A DNA stretch of 64,000 bases. It comes from Drosophila persimilis. Lineage: Eukaryota > Arthropoda > Insecta > Diptera > Drosophilidae. A model generated the notes under the pieces. That model had not been told where the DNA came from. It saw nothing but the letters and a program-made list of their open reading frames with translations, and did no database searches. Location: the NCBI RefSeq assembly GCF_003286085.1, contig NW_020825359.1, positions 161,501-225,500 on the forward strand. Direction: 5' to 3'. Below, in pieces: positions 35,729 to 45,562 of this stretch. A program made the translations under genes and the position numbers. How positions within the stretch are numbered: position 1 is the first letter of the stretch; each line of letters begins with the position of its first letter.

Positions 35729-35857
35729 AGAAAAGCCAATACAAACTAGCGGAAAATGTCATTCTCACTGCACCTTTTTTTTGCTTTATGCTATAGCTAA
35801 GTAAAACAAACATTTAAACGTACACACAATGGAATGGAGTTGGAGTTATTGACTTTA

Positions 35858-36505
35858 CTATACCCCATGCACGAATCTGCAATGGAATCTACAGGCCTTT
35901 GTCGTGTGAAATCGCTCTTCGCAGAATCCGCACTTGATGCTTGTGCCATCCTTTGTCGGCGTGGCCTCCGTCAGCAACTCTAACGCCACATCTGTGGAAG
36001 ATGGTGCTGCATGAGAGGTGGAAGATGGAAAAGTGTTGGATTACTTAATTTTGATAAGATTAGTATATGCGCTGCTACCAGTTTCAGGCTCTATTTTGAA
36101 GACCACCGTGTTGGGGCAATCATCCGTCTGATGAGCATCCTCGATCGCATCGCCTCTGGAGGGGTACGCCGGGTAGTCTACCTTGGGTTTCGCCTGTGTC
36201 CGGGTAGCCAGGCTGCGCTTTCGTCTCTGCTCGAATTTCAGTGCCACATTGAATTCCGCGTGGGCGGTTATCCAGGTATCGTGGAACTCGTAGGCCAGGA
36301 TTACTTTCTTTACGCAGATGCGACAGATTTGCTTGGGGTAGTCATCGTCTTCATTTAAGGATGGCAGCGACGAGGGCAAACAGGTTGCAAGTATATCCAG
36401 TAGCGTCACTTTCTTATTAAGGACCGTGATTTTCTCCTCAAAAATGTTAAGGGCCTCCAGGCACTCGCTCCCGCAAGTCCGACAGCAGCTTTCGAATATT
36501 TCCAT
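35858..36505 (-). CDS. Short ZAD protein with a single C2H2 zinc finger
   Basis: Exons are 36505-36079 and 35991-35858 with a phase 1 GT-AG intron, giving 186 residues. Residues 1-85 form a ZAD (zinc-finger-associated domain): CCRTCG near the start pairs with QICRICVKK later, and the spacing and LLDILATCLP core are typical. ZADs are insect dimerisation domains of transcription factors. A basic linker (FEQRRKRSLATRTQAKPK) follows. The second exon adds one canonical finger, CGFC-x12-H-x4-H (CGFCEERFHTTKACRFHCRFVH). Most family members have several fingers, so this is an unusually short one. It is convergent with the NDUFA3-like gene and divergent from Ost48. I cannot name the gene. Confidence 0.75.
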
Positions 36506-37123
36506 TGTACTTTCTTGCCAGTCCTATCTCTTCTATTATCTATAAATACTCCTATATTTTGTTATGATGCTTCTTGGCTTGCGTCCATCATGGAAGCCGG
36601 TCGCTACATCTGCGGTGTTCAAGAAAATGTGAAACCCCTGATACGGTTCGATCTATTTTGAAAAAAATGAATGCTTAATATGCATATTTCAAGATCAGAC
36701 AGGTCATTATTTCTGTAAGTTATAATATCCATCTAATATCATTGGTAGGATAACAGTTGTAGTTCGTGTACCATCACACTTCACGTTATTCACGTCTGAG
36801 TGCAGCACAGCAGCAGAGATTATCGACTCTTATATTAGAAAATAACGTGTTGGAATTATTGTATTATAATTAAATAATGTTAAGGGAAATTAATTTCAAG
36901 GATATTGGATTACCATATTCATATTGTGTTTAGTAGATCCATTTCAAGGATTTTTCGATTGAATGATTGAAAGATTCCACACTATCGACAATACCCTTAC
37001 TGAGCTCAATAAACAACGCGCAGTGAGAAAAGCACTAACGCGTAGCTGTCATTGTCGCGGCCATTTATAGTGGTTCTTTTTTTTGTGACAAAAGCCGGTG
37101 CGGTGAAAAAAAGGTTGTCAAAT
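36506..37123. other. Divergent promoter region between the ZAD gene and Ost48
   Basis: AT-rich intergenic sequence with no coding frame. No TATCGATA box or clear TATA box is seen. The Ost48 transcript probably starts close to 37,000-37,090. Confidence 0.5.
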
Positions 37124-38553
37124 ATGTGGAAATATGCACTAATCGCCCTCCTGGGCATTTATAGTAGCAATGCAGTTTTGCAGACAGATGCCAATACACT
37201 GGTGCTACTCGACAATCTGGCCATTCGCGAGACCCACTCGATTTTCTTCAAATCGCTGCAGGGTAAGAGTCACCGCGCCCGGCTTCGGCTTCCTAACCTA
37301 TGACGTGTACAAATTTTGATTGCGGAAAAATTGATTCCATTGCAGATCGCGGGTTTAAGCTAACCTACAAGCTAGCGGACGACTCCAGCCTGCTGCTGTC
37401 GCGCTATGGCGAGTATCTCTACAAGAATGTGATCATCTTTGCGCCCAGTGTGGAGGAGTTCGGCGGCGACATCAGTGTGGAGCGTCTGGCCAAGTTTGTG
37501 GACGACGGTGGCAATGTTCTGGTGGCCGGCAGTGAAAAGTCCGGTGATGCGCTGCGGGAGTTCGCCTCGGAGTGCGGCTTCGAGCTGGACGAGGAGAACG
37601 CTGCAGTCATCGATCATCTCAACTACGATGTCAGCGATGCTGGCGAGCACACCACCATCCTGACTTCGGCCAAGAACCTGATCCAGGCCGACACCATTGT
37701 TGGCAAGGAGAACAGCAAGGCTGACTCGGCACCACTGGTGTACCGAGGAACGGGCCTGATTGCCGACAAGGAGAACCCACTGGTCCTAAAGCTCCTCACC
37801 GCCGAGAGCAGCGCGTACAGTTACAATCCTCAGTCCAGTGTCACCGATTACCCGCATGCTGTGGGTCGCGGTACTCTGCTGATTGCCGCCCTCCAGGCGC
37901 GCAACAATGCCCGCGTCGTCTTCTCTGGATCCCTGCTCTTCTTTTCGGACGAGAGCTTCACCACGGCTGTCCAGTATGCTCAGAGCGGTGTGTTCCACAA
38001 GCTCTCCGGCAATCGCGTCGTCGCTGAGTCCATCAGCCAGTGGGTCTTTGGCGAGACCGGCCGCCTACGCGTTGCCTCTGTGCAGCACCACAAGGAGGGC
38101 GAGTTGCTGCCCCCAGGGGAGGCGTACACTATTACCGATCCCGTGATCTACACCATTGCCATTGAGGAGCTGGTGGCTGGCAAGTGGCAGGCGTACAAGG
38201 CGAGTGACATCCAGCTGGAGTTTGTGCGCATCGATCCGTTCGTGAGGACCTTCCTGAAGCAGACCAAGACGGGCAGCTATGAGGCCAGGTTCGAGATACC
38301 CGATGTCTACGGCGTCTACCAGTTCAAGGTGGACTACAATCGTGTCGGCTACACCCATCTGTATAGCACCACCCAGGTGTCGGTGCGTCCGTTAGAACAC
38401 ACACAGTACGAGCGCTTCATTCCCAGCGCCTTCCCGTACTACACGAGTGCCTTCTCTATGATGATTGGCGTCTTTATCTTTTCGTTTGTGTTCCTTCACT
38501 TCAAGGACGAACCCCTCGGCAAACCGCTCAGGGAGGACAAGAAGTCGCAATAA
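37124..38553 (+). CDS. Ost48: Oligosaccharyltransferase 48 kDa subunit (DDOST/Wbp1)
   Basis: Exons are 37124-37262 and 37346-38553 (phase 1), giving 448 residues. The start is a signal peptide, [20 protein letters not shown]. The GIFT-like N-terminal domain follows, with [25 protein letters not shown] and [12 protein letters not shown], then a C-terminal beta domain. A single membrane helix ([15 protein letters not shown]) precedes a short lysine-rich cytosolic tail ending DKKSQ, a KKxx-type ER retrieval signal. Ost48 is a structural subunit of the ER oligosaccharyltransferase that N-glycosylates nascent proteins. Full-length for the family. The TAA stop codon lies inside an AATAAA hexamer; a second possible signal, ATTAAA, lies near 38,610. 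Confidence 0.95.
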
Positions 38554-39404
38554 AATGAACATTTAATACTTTAAACCAGCGTGCTTGCATCTTTAATGCA
38601 ATGCAATCAAAATTAAAATCATTTTACACTGCTTTTCACCACTAAGCCCCCTTTTTTGATATCATAGGGAGTCGCGGCACGCGTGCCGTTATACTATTCT
38701 ATCCGGTAGAATTTTGTATAAATACTATCTTATACAATATGTTTCTTACAGATCGTTCCACCGAATATTCAAGATGTTTCCATTCTGTTATATCTCTCTC
38801 ACTTGGCCTGGAGCCGGCACTGGACGAGAATGAGCGAGAGAGCTCTTGTTAAAGGTGTGAGGTGTGACATCTACATACATATGTACACAAAGTTGGTTTT
38901 TAGAACATTCGTTCCATAACTTGTACATGCTTGACCTACCGATTATGTAAAATTTGTATATTCAGATTTGGAAGAAACATCGATGTTTCAATATCATTAG
39001 TGCAATAGCCCGAGCCTATATTTATCTCGCTCACACTGCCGGCTTCTCCCATAAGGTTCTTATGGCTAGTCTCACTGCCGTTCCAGTCAGTTCAAGTCGA
39101 TTTTAGTGGAATGGCTATAATTCATAATTTTTGAAGGAGCAGGGCTATCGGGCAGGATCTACCCAGCTTAACCAAATGTCTTTTCAAAAGTTGAGCAGAA
39201 GGTATAGCAATTTATACAACATTGTTGCAACTGATTTTAGTGCGCGCCAACTAAATGTAGAGACTGAAACAACTACATTAAAATGTAGTTTATATATAGC
39301 AAATGTGTATATACCGTGTATTAAATACAACATGTAACAATTTACATTTCTGTTTACCGTTTTTGTTTCAATTTTTTTATAATAAATTCAATCAATCAAA
39401 GACT
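38554..39404. other. Intergenic region downstream of Ost48
   Basis: AT-rich with no supportable gene. It contains a perfect 14 bp palindrome CGGCACGCGTGCCG at 38675-38688 and an ACATATGTA stretch near 38,878. A 68-codon frame at 39131-39337 has no family features. Confidence 0.45.
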
Positions 39405-39840
39405 CCCTTTGTCCTTAATATTAGCCAATCTTGTTGAAAATTGATTCATCAATCAAATTATATGTTCAGAGATAAGGGTCCCCGCTAGCTAATTGTGTAC
39501 ATCAAACTAAATTTGACTTTCGATCATGGACAGAGAACAATTAACCCATTGTCGACCAGTGGGTACTAAAAATTTTAAAATATTAATTTTTATTTTCAAC
39601 GGTATATACGAATCCAATAAAAGCAAGTATTTAAAATAAGTCAGTCAAGTAGAAAATTGATTCATCAACGGCCTAAAATGATGTGGGCAGAACTAAGGGT
39701 TTTAGTTAGCCAGCATTATTCAACGGAATATCAAAAACGAGGAATATGCTAAATAGAACTTGAATTAGTCATTATATTTACGGTATATTTTTTAAATGAG
39801 ACCGTTTATTTTGGTATATTTCTGGGGGTCTGCTGGTCAC
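39405..39840 (+). repeat. Second copy of the promoter-associated repeat, upstream of His3.3B
   Basis: It contains two units with GAAAATTGATTCATCAA and GATGTGGGCAGAACTAAGGGTTTTAGTTAG. It ends in TTTACGGTATATTTTTTAAATGAGACCG and TTGGTATATTTCTG, the same order as at 33,180-33,610. The orientation is toward His3.3B. Confidence 0.7.
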
Positions 39841-39844
39841 ATTG
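39834..39844 (+). promoter_or_regulatory. Ohler motif 1 (M1BP-type) box before His3.3B
   Basis: TGGTCACATTG matches YGGTCACACTR with one mismatch. It lies at the very end of the repeat block and just before the inferred first, non-coding exon of His3.3B. Confidence 0.5.
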
Positions 39845-40059
39845 GGTCATTGTGAAATCGTTTTTCGTCGTCGTTTTTCGTCGTGTGCGTTCTCTGTGAA
39901 AAAGTCTTGAAATTTATAGTTTGTTCAACTAATTAAACGGTGAGTGCTATTTTAAACTAAGTTAAAATATATTTTCTGGCTTTAGATTAGCTTGCTAGTA
40001 GCTAGGGGGGAATGATTTGTGAAAATAACATGCGGTAGAAATTTGTGGGGATGTGTTTT

Positions 40060-40310
40060 GGTTTGCGTGACTCCGGCGGCCGTCTAGCGGAGCCCCGTTT
40101 TTACATGTATGCTTGCATATATATATTTGTACCTGGTTTTGGGGTGCTCCGCTGGCCAACCGTTGGAGCTCTAAATGTTAATTTTTCTCGTTTTCGGGGC
40201 TCTACTTGACGGCTGGCGGAGCCCCCAACTTTTGACGTCCGTCTGCATGTTTTTATTTTTGGGGTTCCGGTGGAGGATCAGCGGAGCGCTGATTTTTAGT
40301 GCCGCTTTAC
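40060..40310. repeat. Four degenerate tandem copies with CTCCG...CGGAG stems
   Basis: The phrases CTCCGGCGGCCGTCTAGCGGAGC, GCTCCGCTGGCCAACCGTTGGAGC, CTCTACTTGACGGCTGGCGGAGC and TTCCGGTGGAGGATCAGCGGAGC follow each other at 60-80 bp spacing, each preceded by a TTTGGGG-like stretch. Each copy has self-complementary ends (CTCCG/CGGAG or GCTCC/GGAGC). They lie near the 5' end of the first intron of His3.3B. Confidence 0.6.
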
Positions 40311-41132
40311 ATATAGTTTTTTTTCTTGTCCGACGGATACACACACAAATGCACGAAGACGACGTGAGAGGTGACTTCGTTTTGCACGATGGATGCATTG
40401 AAGTGGGGTACCGTTTGTTGTTGCTCGAATTTTCAAAATGGCTGACAGCAGGAGAGTAGCAACAAAATAGTTCAAGTAATTGTTCTAAAGTTTTGTGTGT
40501 GTATGGAAAGATTGGATCATCAAAAAGGGCGCCAAAAATATTTGTACATATTTTTTGTTTGTAAGATAAAGTAATTTATTTATTGTTCAGGCGGTGGCTT
40601 TTTTGGTATGAATTTTTACACACATGCAAACACACACTCGAATGCATGTACAAAATAATGTATTAAAAAGTGATCTATTTAAACAGTTCTGTGAGAATTT
40701 TCGAGACAGTTGGAAACGAAAACAGCGCATAAGAGAGCACTTAAAATATCTATATATTTTAACAATATCTAAATTTGTATGGGCTTTTGCTTTTTGTATG
40801 GGTGTCTGTACCAACACATACACACATCCATATATACTCATGTGATTGTTTTATATTTTTGTGGAGTGCTGTACGAGCACACAGTTGTTCAAAGACATAC
40901 ATATATGTATATGTATATGTGGGCAACGAAAGTTAATAATCGGAGGCAAATGAATACAGTTTTGTGGAATAAAAAAAGGCGCGCAAAGAATAAAATACAC
41001 GTGAATATGCACATGTATATATTAAGTGCAACTGCATATTTGTGTGACTAGTCATGCGCATTGGTCTTGGATCATGATTTGTGCTTCCAGAAGGTTCTCC
41101 ACCCACCCCGCATTACAGTTAGTCTATTACAG

Positions 41133-41150
41133 CCCCCCCCCCCCCCCCCC
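41133..41150. repeat. Poly(C)18 run
   Basis: Eighteen C in a row followed by TCCCCCTCC; the opposite strand is G-rich and could form a quadruplex. Length in the living genome may vary. Confidence 0.85.
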
Positions 41151-42273
41151 TCCCCCTCCTGCTTGCATCATTTTCTCTCTTGTCTTGAGTTTCGTTAGGA
41201 TGTGCAGCTGTCACACACATACACATACACATACAGACGGACCCGCACGCACACGAATTCACATGTAGGCTGAGAAACGACGCAATTTGTTGGCTGGCCT
41301 GGCCGCCACAACCACAGGCGCTCTCTTTCTAACGCCAATCGTAGTAATGCCATCCCTCTTTGTCTTGGCGCTTTTTAATGCGCGCCAACGCAATAATTTG
41401 TTTTGTTTGTTTACTTTTTTGGCGCTTCGTACAATTTTACGTTCACTTCGCACACACGTACAAACCACCGCTCTGGAAAGTAAGTGTGTTTGTTCCATGC
41501 ATATTTTTCCAGGCCAATGCAGATCGGGAAGAGGAAGACGATGAAGAATATTGGGTAAAATTAACAGAAATAGAGGGAAATGTAAAACCACGAATCATTA
41601 CTTCAACTTGATTGATTCCGCATAAAAAAAAAAAAAATAAGTTGAAGAGGCGCGCAGCACGAAAAAAAAAAGAAAGGCCCAGCATGGCACGGCGGAAACA
41701 ACTCACAAAAAGTATGGAAAAAGATCGAATCATGTTGTGTGCTCATGGAAAAAGAAATATATGCACTCGCACAATGGCTCAAGAGCGCGCTGAAGAGGCA
41801 CTCGAAGCGAAGTTGCTGCTTGCTGCCTCTGCCGCCGCCGGGGGCCACTGCCATAGCTACGACTGAGGCTGCAAGCCCAAGTCCAAGCCCACCAAGACAC
41901 CAGACGTCGTACGTCGCCACACGAGTGGATGTTTCTCAAGTGTTACCCAGAAAGCGCCGAATGCCGGCAAAGGGAAAATGTAGAGGCAGCCGGCGCAGCA
42001 CCAGCAGCGGCTAGCAGCTGGCCAAAGATTTCAACCCTCGCTGGGGTTTCCTCTGGGCCACAGCGGACTCATCGGCCACAGTTGGCTGCCAGTGCTCCGG
42101 CGCTGAGCATCGCCCGTTTGGGCTCTGGGCTCTAATCTAAGTCTAGAAAGTGTAGAATAGGATCAAAGTCAGTGTTTATCCTGTTATTGAAGAAACTTCA
42201 CTCAAATTCACAAAAATCAGTTACTAAAAATCAATTCAATTCTTTACGATTTTGCAGTCTTTGATTCAAATAA

Positions 42274-42792
<519 letters not shown>

Positions 42793-45562
42793 GGAGGAGT
42801 ATGTCCACAGTTGAGTGTAACAATTCCCTTTTCAATGCTCGCGATAGCGCTGTACTGCTCTCAACAACAACAAGCAGCACAAACATTATGCAAATGGTCA
42901 TGCCGCATTGAAGGGGAAAACAAAAAAGAGTTGATTAATCATCCATTCATACACTTACATGTATACACTTACCATCTTTGTTTTCGAGCTAAGAATAGTT
43001 TAGGAAGAACAAGTTTTTTTAATTTAATCATTATAACTGGCATTCGGGCACACAAACACACCCGGACGCCCGATTCGTATCAACATATGGTCCCTGAAGA
43101 TTTAACTTAAACTTACATACACATATGCGTAACACATTATTATTATTGCTATTATAATTGTACATTAGTTTAAGTTTTTTTTCTATATATACATTTATAT
43201 TGTAAGCCACCGTCGTCGCTGCGTCGCACACTATGGCTCGCTCTCTCACCCATCAAAAAGGTATGACCTTCTGGCCCGCCGCTCTTGTCGTCTCGAACAT
43301 CGCCACCACATCTCCAACTGTCGTGGACGTCGCGCTGTTTGCTAGCAGATCCCATAAACTAATTGCCCTGTGGAGTGGTCCCGAAAGAAGCTGCTGCATG
43401 GGGCATGCCGCGCCAATCACCAAGCGAGTGCGAATGGGGACTGCCGGTAACAGCAAGTGAGCGGCGTTTGCGTGTGGCAAGGCGACAGAACGGTATGGTC
43501 GGTTTGGCTATGCCGGGCGAGGGAGCGATGTCCATGTGAAACGGCGAGCGAACGGCTGGTAGGCACACCACACTTTAAAGACCCAACTTCAACAAAAACA
43601 ACAACAACATGTGAAAATGGTATCCAACATAACACCGAAGACCGAATTGAGTACACTTATTTCTAAACATATATACATATACCACGTAAAAAAATCATAC
43701 ATACATACATCTTGTAGACACTAGATATAAATATATATCTTGTTTTTCTTCCTTTCGTTAATCCCGCATACTCGCGTAACAGAACAGCGTTACAAGAATA
43801 GACGACACACGTATACCATCCACCATCCTGTGTGTTGCGGCGAGAGTAGGGAGCGAAACGAACGGAATAAAACAGGTGGCTCCCGGCTCGCTCCGCTCTC
43901 TCTGTGTGGGGAGCGGGGACGAAGGTAGTTGATTAAATAAGTTTTAGAATTACATGCATTTTATACGTTTAGGCGAGAGAGAACGAACAGAAACAGAACG
44001 CTAACCCCTTGGATGGTTGAGGGTTGGGGGAATTCAAAAACACACATATTGCAGATACAAACGTAAAATTTAACAACAAATTACCCAATATTATATACAT
44101 ATGCTATATACTAAAAAAATACATTATATACATACAAACATACATAGAAATAGTTTACCACAAAATTCAGCAGAAATCATTATCCTTAAGATTACATGAA
44201 GAGCGTATAAGAAGTATGAACCTATAGCATTCGATAACATCCAAAATTACCCAATAGATACAATTAACGAAAAAACAAACACCCAACAAATGGCTAAACA
44301 AATTGTAAACCCTAAAACTCTTTTAAACTACAAACAACAACAATCACACACAAAAAATAAACGGTTTTTTCTAGAGAAGAAGCCAAAAAAAAAAATTCAT
44401 GAGCGTGTTTCATTTGGTGGGGTTTGGGGAGGGGTGTAAAGAGCAAGCTTCATGGTACAGTTGCCTACAAAATATGAGCAACGTCATTTGCGCTGCTCTG
44501 TCGACGTGTTTGATAATCTCTGCGAAGCTGTATGTGTGTGTGTTTATGAAAGAGAGAGACTTCTAGTACGGCCTGTGTGTTGGTGTGTAGCGTGCAAGTG
44601 GGTGGATGGATTGGCGGCTGGTCGTGGAATAACTGGGCGCCATATGGCAACGGAGGTGTACAATTAAAAGATGACCTGATCTGACCCCGCCCCACCACTG
44701 CTTTGCAATTTGCATAAGTTCATGTGCATATACATATGTATATGTACATATGTACCATTTTTGACAAAGTTAACTGTTTCTTTCCCATTAAAGCTTCTCG
44801 CTTAGTTCCAATTATGGCCACAGCTTAAGCTTAAGTTGGCGGCGCCACTGTGTTTGAATTTGGCGCGCTTGGACGACAGACTCGCCCTACCGCCAAGTGT
44901 AGTACCAAAAACAGACACCACCCACAACACCAGGATAATGGCCACTGGAGTCTAGTAAATGAATTCCCTTGTATCATATCCGATCCGATCCATATCCTAA
45001 TGCTGATTTTTGCAACGATTAACAGCAGAAACACAAGTATCAGGTTAGTTATATCATTTCTCTCAATGCTCTTTAAAAAAATATATAAAATAAACCATTA
45101 CAAATTGTATGTTTAATCATCATTATACACATATAACTCAGCGAAACACATCCGTAATTCTTATTTAGCTTTCATAGGAGCACTCAATCTATCTTCCTTT
45201 CGTTTTATATTTAATTTTTAATCGTATATTTCGTCGTAATCGTCTGGATACGACCCACAAAATATAATATTCAGAGCTCACAAAAAAAAGAGGGGGGCAG
45301 GTGTATTTCTCCACTTATTACATAATGAAATTGTTGTGTCGTCCCACGTGAACGGGTAGGGATGGAGAGATATGCGGGGGTCAATGTAAGGAGAGTCAGC
45401 ATCTGGGAACAAGACGGGCGGGAGGGACAGCTATGTTACAGCACGGGGCGTGGGTCGGCGCGTATCAAATAGAGGTGTATAAAATAATCTAAAAACTAAA
45501 TCTAGGAGCTGATTGAGATGTGTGATTGAGTATGCGTATGGGGTAGATGGTACAAGTCCCAG
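42793..45562. other. His3.3B 3'UTR and intergenic region before dalao 3' end
   Basis: His3.3B and dalao are convergent here. Candidate plus-strand poly(A) signals AATAAA lie near 43,867 and 44,356, which would give a long 3'UTR. A GC-richer patch at 43,200-43,590 carries a 75-codon frame (43233-43460) with no domain. CA/TA-rich microsatellites occur near 43,670-43,740 and 44,725. The last part up to 45,562 should be dalao 3'UTR on the minus strand. Confidence 0.45.

Larger units (their letters stand above)
39940..42257 (+). other. 5'UTR intron of His3.3B
   Basis: The donor ACG|GTGAGT at 39,940 and the acceptor TTTTGCAG at 42,257 frame a 2.3 kb intron; the second exon carries 25 bases of leader and the start codon. 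Within it are a short tandem GC-rich repeat (40,060-40,310), an 18-C run (41,133-41,150), CA repeats near 41,210-41,250 and several A-runs. A GTAAGT donor at about 41,480 could mark an alternative first exon. No other gene is supportable. Confidence 0.55.

Noticed and set aside
43233..43460. 75-codon frame downstream of His3.3B
   Set aside because: It lies in the probable 3'UTR and has no recognisable feature.
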